NCBI GenBank assembly: GCA_029862205.1
Contig: JAOTXT010000049.1
Span: forward strand, 1-33,260
Direction of reading: 5' to 3'
Origin: Paracoccaceae bacterium
Lineage (GTDB): Bacteria > Pseudomonadota > Alphaproteobacteria > Rhodobacterales > Rhodobacteraceae
DNA length: 33,260 nt
Shown here: piece after piece, positions 17,199 to 24,898 of the stretch
How the letters are laid out: each line of letters starts with the position of its first letter
How positions within the stretch are numbered: the stretch's first letter is position 1
The notes under the pieces: generated by a model
What the model was told of the DNA's origin: nothing
Database searches by the model: none
What the model saw: only the letters and a program-made list of their open reading frames with translations
Program-made: the position numbers and the translations under genes

Positions 17199-17426
17199 TC
17201 AGATGCCGAAGACGTCGGGCAGGTCCGCCGCCGGAAGATCCGGCATATCAGCCATCGCGGCTTCAGTGGCGCTCGGGAGGCTCAGCTCCGGAAACGTTGG
17301 AGCGGTCAGCTCTGGCATTCCGGCATTTTCCGGAACCGTTGGTATGTCCATCGGCTCGGGCAGCCGTGCCTGAGGCGGAACCGCATTGGCCGCCTGCGAC
17401 GGCGGAGCGGCAGTCGATTTCCCCAT
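17199..17426 (-). CDS. Proline-rich acidic 75-residue protein, unknown
   Basis: This small ORF has one of the best ribosome binding sites in the window (AAGGAGG, seven bases before ATG 17426), which argues that it is translated. Fifteen of 75 residues are proline, with one Lys, one Arg, ten acidic residues and no Cys; Pro-acidic pairs recur (PEP, PEN, PEL twice, PDL, PDV), and DLP occurs twice near the C-terminus. It is probably disordered. There is no signal peptide or membrane span, and I recognise no family. It is convergent with the kinase gene, and its upstream region is the AT-rich block at 17465-17550. Confidence 0.6.
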   Translation of the reverse strand: MGKSTAAPPSQAANAVPPQARLPEPMDIPTVPENAGMPELTAPTFPELSLPSATEAAMADMPDLPAADLPDVFGI

Positions 17427-17464
17427 GATTAACCTCCTTCACGGGTTGGTTTCTTGGGTGCAGC

Positions 17465-17550
17465 TTAAAAGAGAGTAAGTTTTATAAATATTACCGAAAG
17501 AAATAGTATTAATATTAAATAGATTACTTTAATTAGTTAAATTATTGTTG
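17465..17550. promoter_or_regulatory. AT-rich block upstream of the proline-rich ORF
   Basis: About 86 bases contain only some 14 G or C (near 16%), in a window of roughly 65% G+C. It includes TATAAATATTA and repeated AT stretches. The likely role is promoter/UP-type DNA for the minus-strand ORF or a site for an AT-binding silencer such as MucR/Ros; I cannot pick out boxes. Confidence 0.5.
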
Positions 17551-17572
17551 AAAATGTGGCAACTTTCAACAA
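17545..17572. promoter_or_regulatory. Inverted repeat at the edge of the AT-rich block
   Basis: Perfect 9-base arms TTGTTGAAA (17545-17553) and TTTCAACAA (17564-17572) are separated by 10 bases. It lies about 120 bases upstream of the proline-rich ORF and has no T-run, so an operator is more likely than a terminator. Confidence 0.45.
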
Positions 17573-17716
17573 CACGGCGACGCTACACCGAACCTGGTTA
17601 AACGTTTCCTAACAACACATCGGGGAGATCGGGTGTCCGCCTCCGGCCGGAAGGGCCGGCATCGAAAACCAGCCGCGATATCGCGTCACCGAGCCGGTCG
17701 TCACGTGAGGCGCCCG

Positions 17717-19066
17717 TCAGAGAGTCCTGAGATAAGCGTCGTATTCCACGTCCGGAATGCGTGCCATCAGGGTCGCGCGTTCCTGGCGCTTGACCGCCGC
17801 GAACACCGCCCGGAACTCCTCGCCCAGCCAATCTGCGACGAAGCGCGACCCGGACAGCGCCTGCTCGGCCATGACCCAGCTGAGCGGCAACTCGGCGCCA
17901 TCGGCGCCGGATGCTTCGCCGGTCACCGGCGCGCCGGGGTCCGTGCCGCGCTCGATCCCGTCCAAGGCCGCGGCCAGCACCGCCGCCGCGAGCAGATACG
18001 GGTTGGTATCGGCGCCGGCCACGCGGTGCTCGATCCTTGCGCCCTTGCCCGCGGTCTCGGGCACCCTGAGCGCGGTGCCCCGGTTGTCGAGGCCCCAGGC
18101 AGCGACCACAGGTGCGTAGGAGCCCGGCATGAACCGGCGATAGCTGTTCTGATGCGGCGCGAAGATCAACATGCAGTCCGGCATTGCCCGCAGCATCCCG
18201 CCGACCGCCGCCTTGACCTTGTCATTCGGCTCGGTTCCGCCGCCATCGAAGATGTTGCGGCCGTCGCGATCGGTCAGGCTGAGATGGATATGCATGCCCG
18301 AGCCGGACATGTCGCCATAGGGCTTCGGCATGAACGTCGCGTCCATCCGTTGCGCGCGCGCCACGCCCCGGATCGCGCGCTTGAGCGCGACCAGGTGATC
18401 GGCGGCGGCCAAGGGATCGGCGGTGTGGGTCAAGTTCATCTCGAACTGGCCCGCGCCGAACTCGCAGATCGCGGTTTCGGCGGGGGCGCCCAGAGTTCGG
18501 GCGGCCTCCGTGATCCCTGCGATCACCGGTTCGAAGGACCGCATGACGCCCATGTCGTAGATTTGCGCGCGCTCGAGCCGTCCACCGGCTTCGGGGTTCA
18601 CGGGCGGCGCGGGCTTTTCCGGGTCGATCAGGTAGAACTCCAGTTCCAGCGCCATGACCGGGGTAAAGCCCATCGAGGCGGTGCGTTCGGCCACCCGTGC
18701 CAGCACGCCGCGCGGGTCGTAGCCACAGACCCCCTCGCCGTCAGGAGCGCTCAACATGCATTGGATCTGCGCAGTTGGGCGTTCGGCCCAAGCGAGCGGC
18801 GCCAGGCTCGGCCCCACCGGGATCAGGCTTCCATCCGGATCGCCTTTGTCGAGCGCGATGCCCGCTGCCTCGCAATCGGCGCCGAAGATATCCAGGCCCA
18901 GGGTCGAGGTGGGCATCTTCATGCCGCCGCCGCCCAGCTTCTCCAGCATCGCGGCGGGCACCAGCTTGCCGCGCGCGACGCCGTTGAGGTCGGTCACGTA
19001 GACCTCAGCGGTCTCGATATCCTGATACGCGGCGCGGAAGGCCGCGAGCTGTTCGGCATAGCTCAT
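17717..19066 (-). CDS. Glutamine-synthetase-family enzyme (gamma-glutamylpolyamine synthetase type)
   Basis: This GS-fold ATP-dependent ligase most likely joins glutamate to putrescine or another amine (PuuA/GlnA3-like) rather than to ammonia. Active-site motifs: LELEFYL (metal Glu), GAGQFEMNLTH, GSGMHIHLSL (metal His), NSYRRF and the arginine motif RIEHRVAGADTNPYL. The 449-residue length fits the PuuA group. ATG 19066 lies three bases after the agmatinase stop, so it is the second gene of a tight operon whose first gene is the agmatinase homologue. That neighbour, the aminotransferase and the PuuB-like oxidase make the polyamine route the best reading. The amine substrate is inferred. Confidence 0.88.
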   Translation of the reverse strand: MSYAEQLAAFRAAYQDIETAEVYVTDLNGVARGKLVPAAMLEKLGGGGMKMPTSTLGLDIFGADCEAAGIALDKGDPDGSLIPVGPSLAPLAWAERPTAQIQCMLSAPDGEGVCGYDPRGVLARVAERTASMGFTPVMALELEFYLIDPEKPAPPVNPEAGGRLERAQIYDMGVMRSFEPVIAGITEAARTLGAPAETAICEFGAGQFEMNLTHTADPLAAADHLVALKRAIRGVARAQRMDATFMPKPYGDMSGSGMHIHLSLTDRDGRNIFDGGGTEPNDKVKAAVGGMLRAMPDCMLIFAPHQNSYRRFMPGSYAPVVAAWGLDNRGTALRVPETAGKGARIEHRVAGADTNPYLLAAAVLAAALDGIERGTDPGAPVTGEASGADGAELPLSWVMAEQALSGSRFVADWLGEEFRAVFAAVKRQERATLMARIPDVEYDAYLRTL

Positions 19067-19069
19067 CGG

Positions 19070-20023
19070 TCAGCCCCTCAGCCGCGCCATCAGGCAAATG
19101 AGCTCCAGCGCGATGGTCGCGCCGGCCAGCGAGGTGATCTCCGCGTGATCGAAGGGCGGCGAAACCTCGACCACGTCCATGCCGATCAGGTCGATGCCAT
19201 CGAGCCGCCGGATGATCTCCTTGGCCTGCCAGGTGCTAAGGCCCCCGCAGACCGGGGTCCCGGTGCCCGGCGCATAAGCCGGGTCCAGGCAGTCGATGTC
19301 GAAGGTGATATAGCAGCAGTTGTCGCCAACCACCTCGCGGATGCGCGCGACCGCGGCGTCGATGCCCTGTTCGTGGACGCTGTTGGCGTCGTGGATCACG
19401 AAGTCCGAAGTGTCGGTATAGGTCGTCCGGATCCCCACCTGGATCGACCGCTTCGCGTCCAGCGTGCCGTCCTGGGCCGCGTGATAGAACATTGTGCCGT
19501 GATTGATCTGGCCCGCCCCGTCCTCCGCCGTGTCGCAATGGGCATCGAACTGGATCAAACTGATGCCGCGTCCATGCTTGGCGGCGTGAGCCTTCAGGAT
19601 CGGATAGGTCAAGAAATGGTCGCCGCCCAGGCAGAGCGCGGCGGCGCCTTGGTTCAGCACATGGGTGACGGCGGCTTCGATCTGGGCCGGGACCCCCGCC
19701 GGATTGCCCAGGTCGAAGGAGATGTCTCCCCAATCGACGACTGCCAGCCGCTCGAACGGATCGAAGGGCGAGGGCCAGCAATGGCTCCATGCGAGGTTCG
19801 CCGAGGCGGCGCGGATGCCCCGCGGCCCCAGCCGGCACCCCGGCCGGCCCGTCGTCGCGGTGTCGCACGGCACCCCGATCACCGCCAGGTCGGCGCCGGC
19901 CAGGTCACGGGCATAGCGCCGGCGGCAAAAGCTGAGCGCGCCCGAGAACATCTCCTCGTCATGGGTGACGGCGCGATTATCCTCGGCCAGGAAGGCGTAG
20001 TCCTTGCGGTAGGGGTCGGTCAT
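19070..20023 (-). CDS. Agmatinase/ureohydrolase (SpeB family)
   Basis: This Mn-dependent hydrolase would release urea from agmatine (to putrescine) or a related guanidino compound such as guanidinobutyrate. The metal motifs are canonical: GGDHFLTYPIL, FDAHCDT, and TFDIDCLDPAYAPGTGTP. The product is 317 residues. The frame is open further upstream to 20059, but ATG 20023 is chosen because a longer start would place the GntR palindrome inside the coding sequence. It is the first gene of an operon with the glutamine-synthetase homologue and is divergent from the gntR gene. It differs clearly from the ureohydrolase at the left window edge, which has GGDD instead of GGDH, so the two are unlikely to be recent duplicates. 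Confidence 0.9.
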   Translation of the reverse strand: MTDPYRKDYAFLAEDNRAVTHDEEMFSGALSFCRRRYARDLAGADLAVIGVPCDTATTGRPGCRLGPRGIRAASANLAWSHCWPSPFDPFERLAVVDWGDISFDLGNPAGVPAQIEAAVTHVLNQGAAALCLGGDHFLTYPILKAHAAKHGRGISLIQFDAHCDTAEDGAGQINHGTMFYHAAQDGTLDAKRSIQVGIRTTYTDTSDFVIHDANSVHEQGIDAAVARIREVVGDNCCYITFDIDCLDPAYAPGTGTPVCGGLSTWQAKEIIRRLDGIDLIGMDVVEVSPPFDHAEITSLAGATIALELICLMARLRG

Positions 20024-20059
20024 CGGATGTCTCAGGATTGGGGCATTGACAGAGCACAA

Positions 20060-20071
20060 TTGTGATCACAA
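20060..20071. promoter_or_regulatory. Operator palindrome in the agmatinase/gntR divergent promoter
   Basis: The perfect 12-base palindrome TTGTGATCACAA sits midway in the 79-base gap between the two divergent starts. The same core recurs at 20774-20787. FCD-type GntR proteins bind short palindromes of this size, so autoregulation plus control of the agmatinase operon is likely. Confidence 0.75.
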
Positions 20072-20102
20072 ATTAGATCGAGTTGCAAGGGATCGAATAC
20101 AC

Positions 20103-20780
20103 ATGCCCGCCGCGCTCCAACCGAAAATCGACGAGACGCTGCCCGCTCACGAGCGGGTCTACCGGGCCTTGCGCGCGCGGATCCTGTCGGGCGGCATGGC
20201 GCCGGGCGACTCGCTGACCCTGCGCGGGGTGGCCGAGGCGCTGGATGTCTCGATGACCCCGGCGCGCGAGGCGGTGCGGCGCCTGGCGGCCGAGCGGGCG
20301 TTGGAAATGACTCCATCGGGCCGGATTCTGGTGCCGACGCCCGGGCCCGCGCAGTTGGACGAACTGTTCCGGGCGCGCGCATTGCTCGAGCCCGAATTGG
20401 CAATTCGCGCGCTTCCGAAGACGGATTCACGCCTGATCGATGCACTAAGGCACTGCGACGATGCCCTCGGCCGCCATGTGGCCGCAGGCGATGTGGCCGG
20501 TTATGTGCGGGCCAACAATGCGTTCCACACGACCCTTTACGCGCGCGCCGGGGCGCCGGCGCTGATGGCCCTGGTCGAGAGTGTCTGGCTGCAGACGGCG
20601 CCGGTGATGCGCCGGGTCTATGGGAGGCTGGGCACCCAAGCCCTGACCGATTACCACGAAGCGGCGCTTGAAGCCTTGGCGGCACGCAATGCCGAAGCGC
20701 TGGCCCAGGCGATCCGCGACGATGTGGGGCAGGGCGCGGCGCTGGTGGCGCAGGTTTCCCTTGACCTCGTGGATTTGTGA
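20103..20780 (+). CDS. GntR-family regulator, FCD subfamily
   Basis: This DNA-binding regulator has an N-terminal winged helix (residues about 12-80, with LTLRGVAEALDVSMTPAREA as the recognition region) and a C-terminal FCD ligand domain. The FCD metal-site histidines are visible in NNAFHTTLYARAG (His142) and DYHEAALEAL (His185). The product is 225 residues. ATG 20103 is chosen, with AAGGGA upstream; the longer GTG start at 20046 would run through the operator. The gene lies between the agmatinase operon and the aminotransferase gene, with a matching palindrome at each end. It probably represses both until a polyamine-related ligand appears; the ligand and the sign of regulation are inferred. 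Confidence 0.9.
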   Translation: MPAALQPKIDETLPAHERVYRALRARILSGGMAPGDSLTLRGVAEALDVSMTPAREAVRRLAAERALEMTPSGRILVPTPGPAQLDELFRARALLEPELAIRALPKTDSRLIDALRHCDDALGRHVAAGDVAGYVRANNAFHTTLYARAGAPALMALVESVWLQTAPVMRRVYGRLGTQALTDYHEAALEALAARNAEALAQAIRDDVGQGAALVAQVSLDLVDL

Positions 20781-20787
20781 TCACAAA
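20774..20787. promoter_or_regulatory. Operator palindrome before the aminotransferase, overlapping the gntR stop
   Basis: The perfect 14-base palindrome TTTGTGATCACAAA contains the gntR stop codon TGA (20778-20780). It lies 56 bases before the aminotransferase start, a natural place for repression of that operon. Confidence 0.75.
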
Positions 20788-20842
20788 ATCGCAACGACAC
20801 CGTGCACAGACGCGCTCGACCTCCATTAAGGACCAGACAGCC

Positions 20843-22240
20843 ATGAATATCGCCACCAATCTCCGCTCGACCGCTGAATATCAGGCGATGGATGCGGCCC
20901 ATCACTGGCACCCCTTCACCGATACGGCTGCGCTCAATGCCAAGGGGGCCAGGGTCTTCACGGGGGCCGAGGGGGTCTGGCTGACCGACTCGGATGGCAA
21001 CCGAATCCTCGACGGCATGGCCGGGCTCTGGTGCGTCAATATCGGCTATGGCCGGCATGAGGTGGCCGAGGCGGTGGCGCGCCAGATGCGCGATCTGCCC
21101 TATTACAACACCTTCTTCCAATGCACCCATCCGCCGGCGGCCGAGTTCGCCGAGGCGCTGACCGCCGCCGCGCCCGATCACCTGAACCGGGTTTTCTTCA
21201 CCAATTCCGGCTCGGAATCGAACGACACGGTGTTTCGTCTGGCGCGGGTCTATTGGGAGTGCATGGACAAGCCCACCAAGAAAACCTTCATCTCGCGCAA
21301 GAACGCCTATCACGGCTCGACCATCTGCGGCGCGTCGCTGGGCGGCATGGCGGCGCCCCACCGCCAGGGAGGTTTGCCGATGCAGGGCATCCACCATATC
21401 GGCCAGCCCTATTGGTTTGGCGAAGGCCGCGACATGGACGCGGAAGAATTCGGCCGGATGCGCGCCCGTGAATTGGAGGTGGCGATCGACTGGCTGGGCG
21501 AGGACAACGTGGCCGCCTTCATCGCCGAGCCGGTCCAGGGCGCGGGCGGTGTGATCATCCCGCCCGAGAGCTACTTCCCCGAAATCGCCCGCATCTGCGC
21601 CGAGCGCAACATCCTGCTGGTCGCCGACGAGGTGATCTGCGGCTTCGGGCGTACCGGCAATTGGTGGGGGTCCGAGACATTCGGGATCGAGCCCGACCTG
21701 ATGCCGATCGCCAAGGGGCTGACCTCGGGCTATGTGCCCATGGGCGGGGTCTTCATCTCGGATCGGGTCGCCGGTCCGCTGATGGATAAGGCCGGCGAAA
21801 TCTATCACGGCTACACCTATTCCGGCCACCCGGCGGCCTGTGCGGCGGGGCTCGCCTCTTTGCGGATTATGCAAGAGGAGCAGCTGGTCGAGCGGGTGCG
21901 CGACCGGGCCGGTCCCTACCTGCAGCAACGCTGGGCGAGCCTGGCCGACCATCCCCTGGTGGGCGAGGCGCGCATGGTCGGGCTGATGGGAGGGCTCGAG
22001 ATCGTGCGGGACAAGAAGACGATGGAGCGCTTTGACGGCGAGGCCGAGGCCGGGCGTCGTTGCCGGGACACTGCTGTCGCGCAGCATGGGCTGGTGATGC
22101 GCGCGGTCGGCGACACGATGGTGATCTCGCCGCCCCTGGTGATCAGCGAGGAAGAGTGCGACGAGCTGGTCGGCCGCGCCCGCAAATCGCTGGACGGCCT
22201 GGCCGACGAGTTGACCCGCGATGGGGTTGCGCTGGACTGA
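20843..22240 (+). CDS. Class III aminotransferase (putrescine/omega-amino acid:pyruvate type)
   Basis: This PLP-dependent aminotransferase would move the terminal amino group of putrescine, another polyamine or an omega-amino acid to pyruvate. Lys291 in IAKGLTSGY binds PLP, Asp262 lies in ADEVICGFGRTG, and FTNSGSESNDT (119-129) binds the cofactor phosphate. N-terminal HHWHPFTD is typical of the SpuC/omega-aminotransferase group. The product is 465 residues. ATG 20843 follows AAGGA by ten bases; the frame opens earlier, within the operator, which is not a sensible start. It is followed without a gap by the FAD oxidase gene, and the GntR operator stands immediately upstream. Confidence 0.92.
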   Translation: MNIATNLRSTAEYQAMDAAHHWHPFTDTAALNAKGARVFTGAEGVWLTDSDGNRILDGMAGLWCVNIGYGRHEVAEAVARQMRDLPYYNTFFQCTHPPAAEFAEALTAAAPDHLNRVFFTNSGSESNDTVFRLARVYWECMDKPTKKTFISRKNAYHGSTICGASLGGMAAPHRQGGLPMQGIHHIGQPYWFGEGRDMDAEEFGRMRARELEVAIDWLGEDNVAAFIAEPVQGAGGVIIPPESYFPEIARICAERNILLVADEVICGFGRTGNWWGSETFGIEPDLMPIAKGLTSGYVPMGGVFISDRVAGPLMDKAGEIYHGYTYSGHPAACAAGLASLRIMQEEQLVERVRDRAGPYLQQRWASLADHPLVGEARMVGLMGGLEIVRDKKTMERFDGEAEAGRRCRDTAVAQHGLVMRAVGDTMVISPPLVISEEECDELVGRARKSLDGLADELTRDGVALD

Positions 22241-22267
22241 GTGGTGGATGCCGCACACGAGCCATCC

Positions 22268-23563
22268 ATGACAGGCTATCTGACCGCCAACGACACCCCC
22301 GGTTCCCATGCCGATAGCTGGTATGCGGCCACTGCGGGCGAAGTGCCCGAGTATCCGGTGCTGGAGGGTGAGACCCGGGCGGATGTCTGCGTGGTGGGAG
22401 GCGGCTATGCGGGCCTCTCGGCGGCGCTGCACCTGGCCGAGCGGGGCTTCGATGTGATCCTCGTCGAGGCGAACCGGGTGGGCTGGGGTGCGTCGGGGCG
22501 CAATGGGGGGCAGGTCGGCATCGGCCCGCGCGCCGAGATGGGGAAATACGAACGCGCGGTCGGGCGCGAGGATGCCCGCAAGGTCTGGGACATCGCCGTC
22601 GCCGCCAACCGGCTGGTCAAGGACCTGATTCAGCGTCGCGGGATCGATTGCGATCTGGCGCCTGGCTATCTGGAGGCTTGCTGGAAGGCATCGCACGCGC
22701 CCGAGGTGATGGCCTATCCTGAGCATCTGGCGCGCCATTACGATCACCACGATTGCCGGCCGGTGAGCAAAGACGAGATGGCGGGGATGCTGGGCACGAC
22801 CCGCTATCACGGCGGCTATCTGGACATGGCGGGTGCCCATCTGCATCCGCTGCGCTATGCGCTGGGCCTCGCCCGGGCGGCGGTGGGCGCCGGGGCGCGG
22901 ATTTTCGAGCGGAGCCGGGTCACGGGGCTCGCGCCCGGCCGGGTGGCGACGGAGGCGGGCAGTGTGACCGCCGATCATGTGATCCTCGCCTGCAACGGCT
23001 ACCTGGACGGGCTGGCGCCCCGGGTCGCCCGGCGGACCATGCCGATCAACAATTTCATCATCGCGACCGAGCCCCTGGACGAGGGCCGCGCCCGCTCGAT
23101 CATCCGCGATCCGGTCTGCGTCTGCGACACCAAGTTTGTGCTGAACTATTACCGGTTCTCGCCGGACAACCGGATGCTGTGGGGCGGGGGTGAGAGCTAT
23201 GGGCGCCGGTTCCCCCGGGACATCGCTGGGCTGGTGCGGGGTAAGATGCTCGAGGTCTTCCCGCAGCTCTCGGACCTTGCCATCACCCATGCCTGGGGCG
23301 GGACGCTGGCGATCACCGGCACCCGGTTTCCCGCCTTCCAGCGGCTGGACGAGCGGACCCTGGCGATCTCGGGCTGGTCGGGCTCGGGCATCCACATGGC
23401 GACCATGGGCGGGCAGATCGCGGCCGAGGCGGTGGCGGGGACCATGGAGCGGTGGGACCTGATGGCCCGCCTGCCGACCCCGGAATTTCCGGGCGGCGAC
23501 TGGTTCCGGGCGCCGCTGCTGGCGCTCGCCATGACCTGGTACAGCCTGCGGGACCGGCTGTGA
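22268..23563 (+). CDS. FAD-dependent oxidoreductase (PuuB-like, gamma-glutamylputrescine oxidase family)
   Basis: This FAD enzyme of the DAO family would oxidise gamma-glutamylputrescine or a similar amine to the aldehyde with release of ammonia. The Rossmann motif VVGGGYAGLSAALHLAERG (42-60) is followed by GWGASGRNGGQ, typical of the PuuB group. The C-terminal SGWSGSGIHMATMGGQIAAE completes the FAD site. The product is 431 residues. ATG 22268 is preferred; a GTG at 22241 would abut the aminotransferase stop and add nine residues, and neither has a strong ribosome binding site. It is the last gene of the aminotransferase operon, ahead of a terminator-like palindrome. PuuC and PuuD homologues are not in the window. 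Confidence 0.88.
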   Translation: MTGYLTANDTPGSHADSWYAATAGEVPEYPVLEGETRADVCVVGGGYAGLSAALHLAERGFDVILVEANRVGWGASGRNGGQVGIGPRAEMGKYERAVGREDARKVWDIAVAANRLVKDLIQRRGIDCDLAPGYLEACWKASHAPEVMAYPEHLARHYDHHDCRPVSKDEMAGMLGTTRYHGGYLDMAGAHLHPLRYALGLARAAVGAGARIFERSRVTGLAPGRVATEAGSVTADHVILACNGYLDGLAPRVARRTMPINNFIIATEPLDEGRARSIIRDPVCVCDTKFVLNYYRFSPDNRMLWGGGESYGRRFPRDIAGLVRGKMLEVFPQLSDLAITHAWGGTLAITGTRFPAFQRLDERTLAISGWSGSGIHMATMGGQIAAEAVAGTMERWDLMARLPTPEFPGGDWFRAPLLALAMTWYSLRDRL

Positions 23564-23884
23564 GGGGTGTGAGAGGGCCAGGCTCTCACATGTGAGAGGG
23601 GTTTTAAGCGATTGGATGAAAGGCAATATTTTGGACGTTTACCGTTTTCTCACAGTTGGCGCGCGGTGGTGCGTTATTTGACGCAACGCGAATTGCGCCG
23701 GACTGACCAAAGCCTCGGCCGGCGCTGTGCAGAATTTGGGGCTGAGAATGATCGTCGAGGAAGTATGGCGTGGTGGTGGGGTTTCGGCCCAAAGCTGCTG
23801 TCCGGCCGAGTGCCGGTGAGCATTGATTTCGTGCCTCAAAAAGACCTTCTCGCGGACGGCCGTGAGCGCGTGCTTTTGACTGGC
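23564..23884. other. Gene-free stretch after the oxidase gene
   Basis: Beyond the terminator palindrome I see no gene with both a start signal and recognisable coding character. The longest frame (from 23612, plus strand) has no motif and overlaps the end of a better-supported small minus-strand ORF. Base composition is lower in G+C than in the flanking operon. Confidence 0.45.
23583..23598 (+). terminator. Likely intrinsic terminator of the aminotransferase-oxidase operon
   Basis: The palindrome CTCTCACATGTGAGAG lies 20 bases after the oxidase stop and is followed by GGGTTTTAAG. The identical 16 bases follow the M20 gene at 2770-2789. Confidence 0.55.
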
Positions 23885-24058
23885 CTAAGAGGGCCGGTCG
23901 ACAATTCTCGCTACGACCCACCCGCCAGCTGCCGCACCGATCATCGCGCCTATGAAAGCTGAGATCTGCGTTGGGTCATTTCCAAACACAGAGCTCGCGG
24001 CCAACCCGCCGAGGGCGATGCCGAGCACTGCGCCCGTCGAGATCAGAGTATTTTCCAT
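23885..24058 (-). CDS. Small glycine-rich membrane protein, 57 residues, unknown
   Basis: The frame encodes MENTLISTGAVLGIALGGLA, a short loop (SVFGNDPTQIS) and a second hydrophobic Gly/Ala-rich span (FIGAMIGAAAGGWVVARIV), ending in a basic/acidic tail. Two helices with glycine-zipper spacing suggest a small inner-membrane or envelope protein. ATG 24058 has AGGA nine bases upstream; a GTG at 24082 is a less likely start. I recognise no family. It is divergent from the receiver-domain gene and lies in the lower-GC part of the window. Confidence 0.55.
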   Translation of the reverse strand: MENTLISTGAVLGIALGGLAASSVFGNDPTQISAFIGAMIGAAAGGWVVARIVDRPS

Positions 24059-24217
24059 GTCGTCTATCCTGACGGGCCCCACTCAAAGTGGGTCGCTCTT
24101 CGCTGTCACCGATATTACCGGATTCCAATGTGAAGGCGACCACCTCAATTCGAGGGGAGTGAGGCGATCACCTTCGCGGACAGCAACCGTTCTTCGCTTG
24201 TCGAAAGTTGGCACGCG

Positions 24218-24745
24218 ATGTGGCGATTGTTGGATTGTTGTGACCCGACGCCGATGGAAGACATCACCGGGCATTTCCTTGGGCGAGAAACGACAGTTCA
24301 TCTATTCCTGCCGACCGCGGATGGAGCGGTCCCAGCCGAAAAACGCTACGAGCGGGAGAACGTCTTCGAAGGGCACGGCGAAACGGTTCTCGTTGTCGAG
24401 GACGACAAAGAAGTCCGGAGTTTGGTGGTGCGCATGCTTAAAGGATTGAATTACCATGTCATCGAGACGGCTACAGCGGTGGAAGCGATACAAGAATTGG
24501 AAGAGGTATGCCGCGTCGACGTCGTTCTTTCTGACATTGGGTTGCCGGGCGGCATGAACGGATATGAGCTGGCTGCAGCGGTTAGATCCGAGTATCCTGA
24601 GATTAAGATCGGGTTTATCTCTGGCTATGATGCGAGCAAATTCCCAAAGGACGGTCTTAATGTGCCAAACAATACCCTTCTCCGCAAACCGTTCAGCAGG
24701 CGGAAGTTATCCAGGTTAATTGAGCGGCTCATCACCAAGTATTGA
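24218..24745 (+). CDS. Response-regulator receiver-domain protein, apparently the tail of a hybrid kinase
   Basis: Residues about 56-170 form a complete receiver domain: acidic pocket EDD (61-63), phosphoacceptor Asp106 in VVLSDIGLPGGMNGYEL, Ser in FISGY, and Lys157 in LLRKPFS. The preceding segment LGRETTVHLFLPTAD resembles the last strand of a kinase ATPase domain followed by the usual linker in hybrid kinases, yet the rest of the kinase is absent and nothing upstream matches it. So this looks like a 5'-deleted hybrid kinase that may still act as a stand-alone receiver. G+C is near 50%, unlike the neighbours, which suggests transfer. The start is uncertain (ATG 24218 or 24254), and neither has a strong ribosome binding site. 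Confidence 0.75.
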   Translation: MWRLLDCCDPTPMEDITGHFLGRETTVHLFLPTADGAVPAEKRYERENVFEGHGETVLVVEDDKEVRSLVVRMLKGLNYHVIETATAVEAIQELEEVCRVDVVLSDIGLPGGMNGYELAAAVRSEYPEIKIGFISGYDASKFPKDGLNVPNNTLLRKPFSRRKLSRLIERLITKY

Positions 24746-24898
24746 CTGATTCGCAAGGTAATTTGAGGAAAGTGCGCTTCTGGAAAATTGGTCGGCTCCG
24801 TGGCGAACTGAAGGTCTGCTTTCGCATTGTGGGCCAGTATTTTCGCGACCGCAGCGGATGACCGCTATCCGCCCAAATACTCACTGCCGACACCACCC

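Noticed and set aside
17459-17560. AT-rich block as a replication origin
   Set aside because: No DnaA-box cluster or replication gene is visible; a promoter or silencer region is simpler.
17633-20065. 810-codon open frame on the plus strand opposite the glutamine-synthetase and agmatinase genes
   Set aside because: It is an antisense shadow: the two minus-strand genes carry full active-site motifs, while this frame is Arg/His/Gly-rich without any recognisable domain. Long antisense frames are common in GC-rich DNA.
20046-20102. Upstream GTG start for the GntR gene
   Set aside because: It would place the operator palindrome and part of the divergent promoter inside the coding sequence; ATG 20103 has a ribosome site and family sequence begins just after it.
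20651-23626. 991-codon open frame on the minus strand opposite the aminotransferase and oxidase genes
   Set aside because: It covers two well-supported plus-strand genes, has low-complexity Pro/Arg/His composition and no family motif.
23612-23962. 116-codon plus-strand frame after the oxidase operon
   Set aside because: No clear ribosome site or motif, and it overlaps the better-supported 57-residue minus-strand ORF.
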